Origin: HRBIN30 sp964534275
GTDB taxonomy: Bacteria > Desulfobacterota > Binatia > HRBIN30
Assembly: GCA_964534275.1 (NCBI GenBank)
Contig: CAZHQG010000008.1
Coordinates: 62,001-126,000, forward strand
Reading direction: 5' to 3'
DNA: 64,000 bases
Below the pieces are notes generated by a model that was given only the letters and a program-made list of their open reading frames with translations, was not told the DNA's origin and searched no databases. Below, piece after piece: positions 25,282 through 34,402 of the stretch. A program made the translations under genes and the position numbers. Within the stretch, counting starts at the first letter, position 1. The number at the start of each line of letters is the position of its first letter.

Positions 25282-27257
25282 CCCTACTGTTCCTCGCGCT
25301 GGGCACCTGGCTGCTTGCCGCTCTGGTGGGCGCTTGGCCGAGATCCGGGCATGCTCGTGCAGCGTTCGTGAGTGCTTGCCTCACGGCGGCGGCGTGCGGA
25401 GCGACTGCCGTAGCGGCTGTCGGGCTGTTGCTCGCTCCGACCGAGGGGCACCTCTTGCAGCTTGGCTGGTCCTGGCCCCTTGGCCGCATCCAGTGCGGCG
25501 TCGATGAGCTGAGTGCGTTTTTTCTCCTCGGGTTGTCGCTTTGTTCCGGGCTCGCCAGTCTGTACGCGATCGCACAGGCACGCGCCGGACACCTCTCGCG
25601 AAGCGAAGCTTGTTTTTTCCCCTTGCTCCTCGGCGGCATGGCCGGAGTGCTCATCGCGCGCGACGGCATTTTGTTTGTCGTCGCTTGGGAAGCGATGTCG
25701 CTCGCGGGGTACTTCCTCGTTGTCACCGCAAGTGCCAACGCCGAGGGCCAGCGCGCTGGTCTCGTGTACCTCATCGCTTCGCATCTCGGGGCAGCTGCTC
25801 TCGTACTTCTCTTCCTCACCCTAGCGACCGTGGGTGGGGACACGTCGTTCGAGTTCGCAGCCCGGTCCGCAGCGCAATACAAGGGAAGCTTCTCTTACTG
25901 GTTCCTCCTGTTGTTCGTCGGCTTTGGAGCAAAGGCCGGTCTTTGGCCCCTGCACACGTGGTTACCCGAGGCGCATCCTGTGGCGCCAAGTCATGTCTCA
26001 GCAGTGATGTCGGGCGTGATGACGAAAATGGGGATTTATGGCCTCCTGCGGATACTTTTGTTCTTCCCTGCCGTTTCGTTCGGAACTGCAGCCACCCTCG
26101 TAGCCTTGGGCGCCATTTCTGCATTTGTCGCTGCCTTGCACGCGGCGGTCCAGCGCGACCTGAAACGGCTGCTTGCCTACTCGACCGTCGAAAATGTCGG
26201 CCTTGTTGCCGTAGGTCTCGGTTTTGGTTTCGTAGGAAAGGCATCCGACATGCCCGAGCTGGTCGTTCTGGGCTTTGGAGCCGCGCTGTTTCATGTTCTC
26301 GGACACGGGCTGTTCAAAGGCCTCTCCTTCTTGGCCGCAGGCACTGTGCTTCATGCAACGCACACCAAGAATCTCGACCAACTCGGCGGCTTGGCAACGC
26401 GTATGCCGCGAACCGCCGTTGCATTCCTCGTTGGCACCACGGCGCTCAGTGGGCTTCCCCCAATCTCGGGGTTCGTCACCGAATTTCTGTTGTTGACCTG
26501 TGCCCTCCGCGCTGCTGCGGCCACCGACCCGGTTCTGGCACTACTCGGACTCGCAACCTTGGTTGCGCTCGCGCTAACGGGTGGCCTTGCCATCCTCGCG
26601 GCGACCAAGGCTTACGGAATTTCGTTTCTTGGAGAGCCGCGTTCGGAAGCGGCTCGGATGGCCACCGATCCCCCGGCACTGGAAATTCTGCCTTTGCTTC
26701 TTGGAGCAGTAGGCTGTGTTGCACTAGGTGTTTGGCCCGCATCCGCGATCTCGCTGTTGTCTCCTGCACTCCGCGTGCTTGGGATCGGTAACGAAGGGTT
26801 GCCCGTCTTCGAAAGGGCCCTGTTCTCCGTAGGCACCGTTGCCTTGCTGATCATCGGCGCGGCCTCGTTGTTGTGGCTCACCTCCCTGTTGCTCGTGTGG
26901 CGATGCGGCAAACGGTACGAACCCACGTGGGGGTGTGGATACGAACATCCATCTCCGCGAATGCAATACACCGCGATGTCGTATTCCCAACCGCTATCGG
27001 TACCCTTCGACGGTCTACTTGCGGAACGAGTCGCCCAAGAACCTGTGTCCGGAGTGTTTCCAGCACCGGCGTCCTACGAAGCGTGGCCAAACGACGTGAC
27101 CGGTGAGCGTCTCCTGCTGCCATTGCTCGCACGGCTCCGGTCGCTGGTGGGTCGCCTTCGACTGGTGCAGCACGGTCACTTACAGACGTACCTGTTTTAC
27201 GTGTTTCTGACCCTGGTGGCCGCGTTGCTGTGGCAACTAGCAACGACACACCCATGA
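25275..27257 (+). CDS. Antiporter-like membrane subunit of an Ehr / hydrogenase-4-type complex (HyfB-like)
   Basis: A 660-residue membrane protein of the proton-conducting family (NuoL/M/N, MrpA/D, HyfB). Typical elements are the trans-membrane Glu in VVAWEAMSLAGYFL, the Lys of FGAKAGLWPLHTWLPEAH, and VQRDLKRLLAYSTVENVG. It should move protons or sodium. The C-terminus carries WGCGYEHPSPRMQYTAMSYSQPL, a signature of HyfB/HycC-type subunits. It overlaps the regulator gene before it by seven bases and the next gene by four (ATGA). Confidence 0.9.
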   Translation: MLTLLFLALGTWLLAALVGAWPRSGHARAAFVSACLTAAACGATAVAAVGLLLAPTEGHLLQLGWSWPLGRIQCGVDELSAFFLLGLSLCSGLASLYAIAQARAGHLSRSEACFFPLLLGGMAGVLIARDGILFVVAWEAMSLAGYFLVVTASANAEGQRAGLVYLIASHLGAAALVLLFLTLATVGGDTSFEFAARSAAQYKGSFSYWFLLLFVGFGAKAGLWPLHTWLPEAHPVAPSHVSAVMSGVMTKMGIYGLLRILLFFPAVSFGTAATLVALGAISAFVAALHAAVQRDLKRLLAYSTVENVGLVAVGLGFGFVGKASDMPELVVLGFGAALFHVLGHGLFKGLSFLAAGTVLHATHTKNLDQLGGLATRMPRTAVAFLVGTTALSGLPPISGFVTEFLLLTCALRAAAATDPVLALLGLATLVALALTGGLAILAATKAYGISFLGEPRSEAARMATDPPALEILPLLLGAVGCVALGVWPASAISLLSPALRVLGIGNEGLPVFERALFSVGTVALLIIGAASLLWLTSLLLVWRCGKRYEPTWGCGYEHPSPRMQYTAMSYSQPLSVPFDGLLAERVAQEPVSGVFPAPASYEAWPNDVTGERLLLPLLARLRSLVGRLRLVQHGHLQTYLFYVFLTLVAALLWQLATTHP

Positions 27258-28168
27258 TTTCCGCGATTTTGCACCTCGCATTTGCTTTTGCCGCGGCACC
27301 TGCGGCAATTGGCTTGATTGGCAAGACCAAGGCAACGTTTGCCGGACGCAGCGGTGCCCCTGTGACCCAACCGTACTCCGACCTGTGGCGCTTGCTGAAC
27401 AAAGAGGTCGTACGGAGCACGACAACGTCGCTCGTTTCTGCGTTCGCTCCGGCCGCAGTGCTCGCCGCAATTGCCTGTGCCCTGCTGTTTGTTCCGTTCG
27501 CTAGCCAGCCAGCGCCCCTAGGGTTCTCAGGGAGCGTGCTTGCCTTCTCGGCGTTACTTGGGGTTGCCCGTTACCTTACCCTGCTCGCAGCGCTGGATAC
27601 GGGCTCCAGCTTTCCCGGAATGGGCGCAAGTCGTGAAGCGATGTTCGGCGCACTTGCTGAGCCAGCCTTCCTGCTGGTGGTTGGAGCTTTATGCCGCACG
27701 AGCGGGGACTTTTCTTGGGACGCGATCCTCGATGTCCAGGCGTTCCTCTCGCATGGCGGCAGCCTCGCACAACTGATTGGCGCCGCCTCGGTGTTGTTTT
27801 TGTTGCTGCTCGCAGAAAACAGCCGTGTACCGGTCGATGATCCAGCCACTCACTTGGAACTCACCATGATCCACGAGGTCATGATCCTCGACGCTGCCGG
27901 CCCGGACCTGGGTTTCTATCTGTACGCGGCTGCGCTCAAGCTGTTTGCGTTTGCCGCACTTATCGTCCAGCTCGTGGTTCCCATGCACGACCTGCCGCGC
28001 GTTCTCGCGGTGCTTTTCCTGCTGGTTGGCATCGGTGTGGTGGCTGTGCTGGTAGGGATCGTCGAGTCCGTGATGGCGCGCCTCCGTCTTGTTCGCGTGC
28101 CTCAGTTTCTCGTGGGCATCTCCGTTGGCGCGGCAATCGTGGCAGCGATCACGTTTTTCGGAAGGTGA
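27254..28168 (+). CDS. NuoH-like membrane subunit of the Ehr complex (HyfC-like)
   Basis: A 304-residue membrane protein of the NuoH/HycD/HyfC family, which anchors the soluble arm to the membrane part. Family marks are KEVVRSTTTS near the start and AENSRVPVDDPATHLELTMIHEVM (in sections) around residue 190, with the acidic residues that line the E-channel in complex I. About eight hydrophobic segments. The ATG overlaps the previous stop (ATGA, 27254-27257), and the next gene starts one base after its stop. Confidence 0.92.
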   Translation: MISAILHLAFAFAAAPAAIGLIGKTKATFAGRSGAPVTQPYSDLWRLLNKEVVRSTTTSLVSAFAPAAVLAAIACALLFVPFASQPAPLGFSGSVLAFSALLGVARYLTLLAALDTGSSFPGMGASREAMFGALAEPAFLLVVGALCRTSGDFSWDAILDVQAFLSHGGSLAQLIGAASVLFLLLLAENSRVPVDDPATHLELTMIHEVMILDAAGPDLGFYLYAAALKLFAFAALIVQLVVPMHDLPRVLAVLFLLVGIGVVAVLVGIVESVMARLRLVRVPQFLVGISVGAAIVAAITFFGR

Positions 28169-28169
28169 A

Positions 28170-28811
28170 ATGGAAGAAGCTGGGAATACTCTTCTGCTGC
28201 TCGTCCTGCTTGTCGACCTCTATGCCGTCTCCACCAGCCGGATCCAAGGATGTATTCGAGCGAGCGCGCTTCACGGAGTTCTGCTCGCCGCTCTCCCAGG
28301 AACCCTGCACGGCCACCTTGGAACGCACGCGCTGGTCATCGGCCTGGGCACGCTTGCGGTCAAAGCGTTGTTCATTCCTCACTTCCTCATGCGGGCCTTG
28401 CGCCAGGTCCAAATCCACCGTGAGGTCGAACCCTACGTCAGCCAACATGGAAATTTGTTGGTCGGTACGTGTTTGGTGGCATTCGCATTTTGGCTCGCCC
28501 AGCGAATCCCGGTGCCGCACAGCACAATGCCGACGTTGCTCGTGGCCGTTGCGCTCGCGACGTTTTTGTTGGGCTTCTTCCTTCTCGTCAGCCGGCGCAA
28601 AGCCCTCACTCAAGTTGTTGGATATTTGATGGTGGAAAATGGCGTGTTTTTGTTCGGCCTGAACTTGGCAGGCAGCATGCCCCTCGTGGTGGAGCTTGGC
28701 ATCCTTCTCGACGTGTTCGTTTCGGTCTTCGTATTCGGAATCATCCTGTTCGACATTCGAGAAGAATTCGACCACATCGACACGGATGTACTTCGGGAGC
28801 TGGCGGACTAA
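28170..28811 (+). CDS. HyfE-like (NuoK-related) membrane subunit of the Ehr complex
   Basis: A 213-residue membrane protein with about seven hydrophobic segments. It matches HyfE, whose C-terminal part is related to NuoK: YLMVENGVFLFGLNL contains the buried Glu of that family. It ends in an acidic FDIREEFDHIDTDVLREL tail typical of HyfE. The ATG at 28170 follows the GGAAGGTG ribosome site; the upstream open frame is inside hyfC. It is followed after three bases by the next subunit gene. Confidence 0.88.
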   Translation: MEEAGNTLLLLVLLVDLYAVSTSRIQGCIRASALHGVLLAALPGTLHGHLGTHALVIGLGTLAVKALFIPHFLMRALRQVQIHREVEPYVSQHGNLLVGTCLVAFAFWLAQRIPVPHSTMPTLLVAVALATFLLGFFLLVSRRKALTQVVGYLMVENGVFLFGLNLAGSMPLVVELGILLDVFVSVFVFGIILFDIREEFDHIDTDVLRELAD

Positions 28812-28814
28812 GCG

Positions 28815-30263
28815 ATGACGCTTGCGTTTCTACTTGCTCTCCCCGTAGCCGGCGCCGGCTTTTGCATGTGGCAGCGGGCGCTTTCTCGACACTCCGTGGC
28901 GCTACTGTCCACCGCCGTGGGCCATGCACTTCTCGTGGGATCGATGTGGGTACGTGGAACAAGCGATGCGACGCTCGGCCCACTGTTTGCCGTAGATCCC
29001 CTAGGTTTGATCGTGCTGAGCCTGTCGAGCTTGCTGTTTTTGGTCGCTGCGTTCAGTGCCGTTCCTTACCTCCTTCATGCGACGCACGACCCCAAGGCTG
29101 CGCCGCGCGTGTTCGTGCCTTGCCTGCTCTGGTTTCTCGCCGCCATGACCGTGGTGGCAACCACCCAACACTTGGCTCTTCTCTGGGCAGCGGTGGAGGG
29201 AACGACGCTTGCCACCGCCCCGTTGATTTCCTTTTACCGCCGCCGTGGCGCACTGGAAGCCGCATGGAAGTATCTGATTCTTTGTTCTGTGGGCATCGCC
29301 ATCGCGCTCCTCGGCACCTTCTGCCTGGGCGTTGCCGCAGACGCGTCGGGGCAGCCAGCCTCGCTCCTGGTCAACGACCTACGACGCCTCGCCCCCTCGA
29401 TGCCACGGAGCTGGCTCGTAGCTTCGTTTGTGTTGGCCTTGGTCGGCTACGGGACGAAAATGGGGCTAGCACCGATGCACAGCTGGTTGCCCGACGCGCA
29501 CAGCCAGGCCCCCTCTCCTGTCTCCGCACTGTTGTCTGGTGTCCTGCTCAATGGGGCATTTCTCGGCGTTCTGCGCTTCTACCAAGTGACCCTCGCCGCA
29601 GGCGACGCCCGCTTCGCGCAAGATTTACTGCTCGCCTTGGGCGTGCTGTCGATGATCTTTGGTGTCGGCCTGATGTCCCAGCAACGCGATTACAAACGAC
29701 TGTTTGCGTACTCATCAGTAGAAAACATGGGGATCCTCGCATTGGGTGCTGGTCTCGGGCCGCTCGCGCTTGCCGGCACGCTCTTTCACATGATCAACCA
29801 CTCGCTGGCCAAAGGCGCATTGTTCCTGCTGAGCGGCAATATTTTACGCCGCTTTGGAACCACTCAGGCACCTGAGGTGCGCGGGCTGCAGGAAGCCATC
29901 CCTGCCACTGCTGTCCTGCTTGTCACTGCTCTTTTTGCCATTGGAGGCGTGCCCCCGTTTTCGCCGTTTTGGAGCGAACTCCTCGTCGTGCGCGCGGCAG
30001 TGGTCGCACAGCACCCGGCCATTGCCGCTCTGGTTCTTTTTCTGCTCGCGAGCGGATTTCTGGCCGGCATTGCCGTTGTGATGCCGATGCTCCGAGGCAA
30101 GCCTTCACTCACTGGACCCGCCGCTCCCTTGGAATCGTGGTCAAGCTGGCTCGGGCCGGCGCTCCTTTGCGGAGCCCTGTTCACGCTGGGGTTTTACTAT
30201 CCTGGGTGGCTCGATCGAACCCTTGGCTCCGCGGTAGCGCAGTTCCTGCCGCCGAACCGGTAA
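28815..30263 (+). CDS. Second antiporter-like membrane subunit of the Ehr complex (HyfF-like)
   Basis: A 482-residue member of the NuoL/M-like family with about 14 helices. Marks are the buried Glu of LLWAAVEGTTLA, the Lys in GYGTKMGLAPMHSWLPDAHSQAP (in sections) and QQRDYKRLFAYSSVENMG. Closest in order and length to HyfF. With the HyfB-like subunit this gives two potential ion-pumping modules; the third (HyfD) of E. coli hydrogenase-4 is absent. It follows the HyfE-like gene by three bases. Confidence 0.9.
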   Translation: MTLAFLLALPVAGAGFCMWQRALSRHSVALLSTAVGHALLVGSMWVRGTSDATLGPLFAVDPLGLIVLSLSSLLFLVAAFSAVPYLLHATHDPKAAPRVFVPCLLWFLAAMTVVATTQHLALLWAAVEGTTLATAPLISFYRRRGALEAAWKYLILCSVGIAIALLGTFCLGVAADASGQPASLLVNDLRRLAPSMPRSWLVASFVLALVGYGTKMGLAPMHSWLPDAHSQAPSPVSALLSGVLLNGAFLGVLRFYQVTLAAGDARFAQDLLLALGVLSMIFGVGLMSQQRDYKRLFAYSSVENMGILALGAGLGPLALAGTLFHMINHSLAKGALFLLSGNILRRFGTTQAPEVRGLQEAIPATAVLLVTALFAIGGVPPFSPFWSELLVVRAAVVAQHPAIAALVLFLLASGFLAGIAVVMPMLRGKPSLTGPAAPLESWSSWLGPALLCGALFTLGFYYPGWLDRTLGSAVAQFLPPNR

Positions 30264-30281
30264 CGAGGAGAAAAGCCCGCC

Positions 30282-31775
30282 ATGCAACCAGAACTCAGAA
30301 ACGGTGAGGCCATCCCCTGGCGAGCCATACCGGAGTTGTCGTTGACAGAATTCCGCTCTGCGCTGCTCCAGCGCTGTCGGACCGGAGCCCGCATTGCCGC
30401 CTGGTTCGCCGTTCCCGCAACGGAGCCCGGGTACCTCACGATGTTGGCGGTGTTGGCAGATGACAGCGCAAGTGTCCTTTATCCGATGGCCGCACCGTAC
30501 CGCGCCGGCACCCCCTTCCCCTCGCTCACTCCCGAGCTGCCACAAGCAAGCATGTTCGAGCGCGAGTTGTGGGAAGAACATGCCGTCCAAATCGAAGGGC
30601 ACCCGTGGCTGAAGCCGGTGCGGCGTCATGCTCACGCTGCCCGCCACGATGGTCCTGCGCTGCCAAGCTTTCCGTTCTACCGCGTCGACGGAACCGGCGT
30701 TCACGAGGTTGGAGTAGGACCCGTGCACGCTGGCATTATCGAACCCGGGCATTTTCGTTTTCAGTGCCACGGTGAGAAAGTGCTCTTTCTCGAAATCCGC
30801 CTCGGCTACCAACACCGCGGTCTCGAACGTGCTCTGCTGAGTGCGTCGGAGGCCAAGCAGACGATCCTCGCTGAGTCTATTGCCGGTGACACCGTCCTCG
30901 GCCACGCGATCGCGTACGCCATGGTGCGCGAAGCCATCGCAGCCACTTCTGTCCCCTATGCCGCCGACGTCACCCGAGGCATGGCTCTCGAACTCGAGCG
31001 GTTAGCGAACCATGTGGGAGACCTCGGTGCCCTTGCCAACGACGTCGCCTTCTTGCCTGCCGCTGCCTACCTGGGCCGGCTCCGCGGCGACGTTCTGAAT
31101 CTTTTGTTAGAAGTGAGCGGAAATCGCTTCGGGCGCTCACTCGTCGTTCCGGGTGGAGTGCGGACGAGCTTTGCCCCAGAAAAACGCACCCGCTGGATCC
31201 ACCAGCTTGCCACCATCGAGGCCGATCTCGAACAGATCTGCCAACTTCTTTGGGAAACCCCTTCGGTTCTGTCGCGTTTCGAGCATACTGGAGTCGTCCC
31301 GACGGCGGTGGCCAGCGACCTCGGCTTCGTTGGGCCCACTGCTCGGGCGAGCGGGGTTGCCCGCGACGTGCGCCGCGATCACCCCGCGGGAGCGTACTGC
31401 TTCGCCCATGTACCCCTCACTTTAGTGAGTAGCGGCGACGTGTTCGCGCGGGCGCTGGTTCGGTGGACCGAAAGCATGCGCTCCTTGCAATTTCTACAGG
31501 ACCAACTTGCCGACTTCGAACCAACGCAGCTTGGCCGTGCGCTCGGTCCTTCCCAGCCGAACGTCGTCGCCGTTGCGATGGTGGAAGGATGGCGAGGCGA
31601 AATCGTTCACGTAGGAGTCACCAGATCCCACGGCGAGCTGTCGGCCTACAAAATTGTGGACCCGTCGTTCCGCAACTGGACCGCGCTTGCCGTTGCCGTT
31701 CGTGACGGAGAGATTTCCGACTTTCCCCTGTGCAACAAAAGCTTCAACCTTTCTTACGCGGGGCATGATTTATGA
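30282..31775 (+). CDS. Large subunit of the Ehr complex, NuoC-D-like without NiFe cysteines (HyfG-like)
   Basis: A 497-residue fusion in the HyfG/HycE arrangement: a NuoC-like N-terminus (about 1-120) and a NuoD/hydrogenase-large domain after it. In real NiFe hydrogenases two CxxC pairs hold the metal site. Here the first pair's position reads ESIAGDTVLGH (198-208), as in NuoD, and the C-terminal DPCxxC is absent; only one lone Cys remains near the end. It therefore cannot bind a standard NiFe centre. This matches the Ehr class, whose electron partners are not settled. Ribosome site GAGGAG is upstream of the ATG; the last bases overlap the next gene (ATGA). Confidence 0.88.
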   Translation: MQPELRNGEAIPWRAIPELSLTEFRSALLQRCRTGARIAAWFAVPATEPGYLTMLAVLADDSASVLYPMAAPYRAGTPFPSLTPELPQASMFERELWEEHAVQIEGHPWLKPVRRHAHAARHDGPALPSFPFYRVDGTGVHEVGVGPVHAGIIEPGHFRFQCHGEKVLFLEIRLGYQHRGLERALLSASEAKQTILAESIAGDTVLGHAIAYAMVREAIAATSVPYAADVTRGMALELERLANHVGDLGALANDVAFLPAAAYLGRLRGDVLNLLLEVSGNRFGRSLVVPGGVRTSFAPEKRTRWIHQLATIEADLEQICQLLWETPSVLSRFEHTGVVPTAVASDLGFVGPTARASGVARDVRRDHPAGAYCFAHVPLTLVSSGDVFARALVRWTESMRSLQFLQDQLADFEPTQLGRALGPSQPNVVAVAMVEGWRGEIVHVGVTRSHGELSAYKIVDPSFRNWTALAVAVRDGEISDFPLCNKSFNLSYAGHDL

Positions 31776-32521
31776 TCAAAATCCTCGCCGCCCGCTGGCG
31801 TCAGGGAAACCGCACCCTGCGGCAACGAGTGGACACCCTTCAGCTCCCCGATCGTTTCCGGGGCAAGCCCATCTTGTCCCCAGAGCGCTGCGGGGCCGGC
31901 TGCGAGGCATGTGCGGCCAGTTGTCCCACAGGTGCAATTTCCGCCGCCCCCCTGACCCTCGATATGGGCAGGTGCGTGTTTTGTGGCCTGTGTGAAAGCG
32001 CCTGCCCTCCGGGAGCGATCCGCTTTTCTTCCGACCATCGGCTCGCTGCTACCGACCGAACGGCTCTTCGCCTCGACGGCCAAGAGCGAGAACGGATCCT
32101 TACACTGGGCGCTGAGCTTCGACGGCTCTTCGGTCGTTCGCTCCGTCTCCGCCAGGTGAGTGCCGGTGGCTGTAACGGATGCGAGCAAGAACTCGTGGCA
32201 ACCGGCAACGTGGTCTTCGACGCGAGCCGCTTCGGCATCCAATTCGTGGCCTCGCCGCGTCATGCCGACGGCATCGTGATCACGGGTCCCGTGAGCCGCA
32301 ACATGGAAGCGGCCCTGCGTACTACCTACGCGGCAGTGCCAAAACCAACCCTCGTGATTGCGGTGGGTGCGTGCGCCATCAGCGGCGGCGTCTTTGCGGA
32401 AAGTCCAGAAACCTGCGGGGGCGTTCCCAGCGATATCCCCGTCGATCTGTACGTTCCGGGATGCCCGCCGCATCCGTTGGTGTTTCTGGAGGGCGTCCTC
32501 AGGCTGCTCGGCCGCCTTTGA
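31772..32521 (+). CDS. Fused ferredoxin + NuoB-like small subunit of the Ehr complex (HyfH-HyfI-like)
   Basis: A 249-residue fusion of two proteins that are separate in E. coli. Residues 36-85 form a two-[4Fe-4S] ferredoxin with Cys40, 44, 47, 51 and Cys68, 71, 74, 78. From about residue 128 follows the NuoB/hydrogenase-small domain with the four ligands of the terminal cluster: Cys134 and Cys137 (CNGC), Cys201 (GACAISGG) and Cys231 (GCPPHP). All clusters therefore look intact, so electrons can reach the large-subunit interface. Last gene of the operon, coupled to the large subunit by a four-base overlap. Confidence 0.9.
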   Translation: MIKILAARWRQGNRTLRQRVDTLQLPDRFRGKPILSPERCGAGCEACAASCPTGAISAAPLTLDMGRCVFCGLCESACPPGAIRFSSDHRLAATDRTALRLDGQERERILTLGAELRRLFGRSLRLRQVSAGGCNGCEQELVATGNVVFDASRFGIQFVASPRHADGIVITGPVSRNMEAALRTTYAAVPKPTLVIAVGACAISGGVFAESPETCGGVPSDIPVDLYVPGCPPHPLVFLEGVLRLLGRL

Positions 32522-32548
32522 CGAGGCGCTTGCCCCTCCAGGGAACGT

Positions 32549-32884
32549 TTACGAAGCCTTCGCTTTCTCGGCTTCTTCGCGAATCCAACTAAACACAGCC
32601 ACCGCCGCCGGAAGCCCGATCGTTGCCGCCGCAAGGGCCACGACTTGCTCCAAATCTCGCAAGGCGATTCCCGAAGCGAACGCCTTTCGCACGCTGGCCC
32701 GCACGGCGCCTTCCCGAAGTGCCCCCACCGCAACGGCAAGCTTGATCAAACGGCGCATCCGGTCATCGAGCGGACCCTCGTTGCCCGCTTCTGCGATGGC
32801 ATCCCACGCTTCCCCCAACTTGGGAAAGCGTCGGACGAATTCCTCGTACGCTTTCGGCGGCTTCGGCTGCTTCGACTGACTCAT
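32549..32884 (-). CDS. Carboxymuconolactone-decarboxylase-family protein without redox cysteines
   Basis: A 111-residue single-domain helical protein of the CMD/AhpD family: DRMRRLIKLAVAVGALREGAVRASVRKA, in sections, then GIALRDLEQVVALAAATIGLPAA. AhpD-type members carry CxxC in the position read here as GAVR and use it for peroxidase support. This protein contains no cysteine at all, so it cannot work that way. It converges on the Ehr operon, 27 bases from its end. Confidence 0.8.
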   Translation of the reverse strand: MSQSKQPKPPKAYEEFVRRFPKLGEAWDAIAEAGNEGPLDDRMRRLIKLAVAVGALREGAVRASVRKAFASGIALRDLEQVVALAAATIGLPAAVAVFSWIREEAEKAKAS

Positions 32885-33430
32885 GATGCCTCGCTACCAT
32901 GCCCCGTTCGTAGCCGTCAATGTCCCCGCGCTTACGGGACAGGATCGGAGATGCTCTGCTTCACACCTCGGGCAGCGTGCCAGCACAGCTGGAACCAGAG
33001 GTCGCGAGTCGATCGCGCGTCGGCACGCCTCCGAAGGCACCCGTTGCGCACGAGCGAGCAGGTCCGTCCCAAAGTAGGACGCGCTAGATTCCAGAATGCC
33101 ACCACCCGTTGCCATTTCCGGGTCATGCAGCAAGCCCATCAAGCGTAGCGGTCCACGCTCTCCTGCCCCGGCTGTCGATTGTCTGCAGTGCTTCCGCCAC
33201 CCGTGAACAAGACCACGGTTGCTGGAATGCCGCTCTGTTTGCCACGACACGCCTCACGTTCTCGCTTAGCGACGTCCGCAGACTCGATCGCTGAGTGCGC
33301 CGTTCAGGCTTCTGCGACTACCCGCCCTGAAGTCATGCGTGGCGAGCGAACGGGCCGTCGCCAATCGACCAGAATTGTTTACGCCCCACCGTGGAACGAG
33401 GCATACTGGTCCGCGGAAGCAAGCGTCCGA
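32885..33430. other. Gene-free stretch left of the accessory island (546 bases)
   Basis: No ORF here has a recognised family together with a good start. A minus-strand frame (about 32894-33250) contains CPRCEAEHLRSC and could encode a small cysteine-knuckle protein, but it has no clear ribosome site. The right part is antisense to the decayed metallophosphoesterase. This is a plausible left border zone of the island that ends at the tRNA-Asn gene. Confidence 0.35.
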
Positions 33431-33988
33431 CTACCTCGGTTTTGCCCCTTGAAGGATGGCGGAAAGACCTTCCTTGGTGGCCTGCGAGACTGGGGCCTTC
33501 TCGAGCGCGGCGATCGTTCGCTGCACATCATATTCAATGCGCCGAAGGTGAATCTGTCCGTCACACCACAGCGCGTAACATGCTCCACCCCCATCTCGCG
33601 CAAGTCCAACACTGCCAGGATTGAGCACAATCGAACGCCCGACCTCTTTCTTGAATTGAATGTGGGTGTGTCCGAGCATCACAATTTCAGCGGTAACACC
33701 GTCCACCGCTCGATCTAGTTGCTCCTCCTGCAAGTAACGAAAGAGGTCGCCCTGGGGTGTGGCGTGGGCAAGGAGCGCGCACTTTCCGTCGAGCTGTACC
33801 CGCGCCAAGCCGAACGACCTCATCGCCAGACTGGCAAGAGGACTCGCCGGACCCAGCTGCTGCACACCCACGGAAGCGTCGAGCATACCGACCGTTCCGG
33901 CCGAGTACCTGGTGCGTTGGGACCCGCTCGCCGTCGTCTCTGGCTGCGGCCGGAAGGGTGCGCTGATCGCGGATCCCGAAGATTGGAA
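33431..33988 (-). pseudogene. Decayed metallophosphoesterase (YfcE/COG0639-like)
   Basis: The last 150 residues match the C-terminal half of a small calcineurin-like phosphoesterase: LLAHATPQGDLFRYLQEE, VMLGHTHIQF (the last metal-binding motif GHTH) and NPGSVGLARDGG. The upstream part of the same frame, to an in-frame TAG at 33989-33991, still resembles the family in outline (RPQPETT, then TRYSAGTVGMLDASVG where GNHD is expected). The metal-binding DxH, GD and GNHD motifs are gone and no start precedes them. I read this as a gene cut and decaying at the edge of the island. A very short functional protein from the ATG at 33886 is less likely. Confidence 0.6.
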
Positions 33989-34402
33989 CTAGCCATCGCC
34001 GGATCACGGCTCCCGGCATCATCCGCCTGTACCTCCTGTACAACCTGACATCCAATCCTGCGTAGCAGTTCGGCGCCTAGCCACGCTGGAGGAATTCCAG
34101 GCATAAGCGACCCTACGCGGAAGCTCGTCCCGGTAGCAAGCGCTGCGTGGTTTGTAGCAGTTACGGAGCGCGCGATTTTTGGCTCCGCACATAACTCCGC
34201 TGGCGGCCAGCGCAGAAGCGAATGGCGCAGGGGCGCGCCAACTCTGGCACATGCGCTGTTCGTCCCCACTACCAGGTGCTTTGCTTCCATCCCGACGCAT
34301 GTCGCCACCGCCACTTCCATTGCAGTCCGTTCGACTGATCTGGTGGCGCAAAGTATGGCCGCCTGCTGGTGTGAGGGAGGGCCCGTTCATTGCGTGCCGG
34401 GA
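33989..34402. other. Gene-free stretch between the decayed phosphoesterase and the MutS-like pair
   Basis: About 410 bases with stops in all frames of the neighbouring gene. A minus-strand frame is open across much of it (towards 34320) but shows no family and no ribosome site. No tRNA-like sequence or long direct repeat of the tRNA-Asn end is visible, so no attachment site can be named. Confidence 0.35.

Noticed and set aside
25275..32521. Calling the cluster hydrogenase-4 or formate hydrogenlyase.
   Set aside because: The large subunit has no CxxC pairs, and there is no maturation protease or formate dehydrogenase.
25275..32521. Calling the cluster respiratory complex I.
   Set aside because: No NuoE/F/G, A, J or I-type genes; the HyfB-, HyfE- and fused HyfH/I-like proteins are of the hydrogenase-4 type.
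32894..33250. Minus-strand ORF with CPRC and C residues.
   Set aside because: No ribosome site, no family and competing frames open on the same stretch; kept only as a remark.
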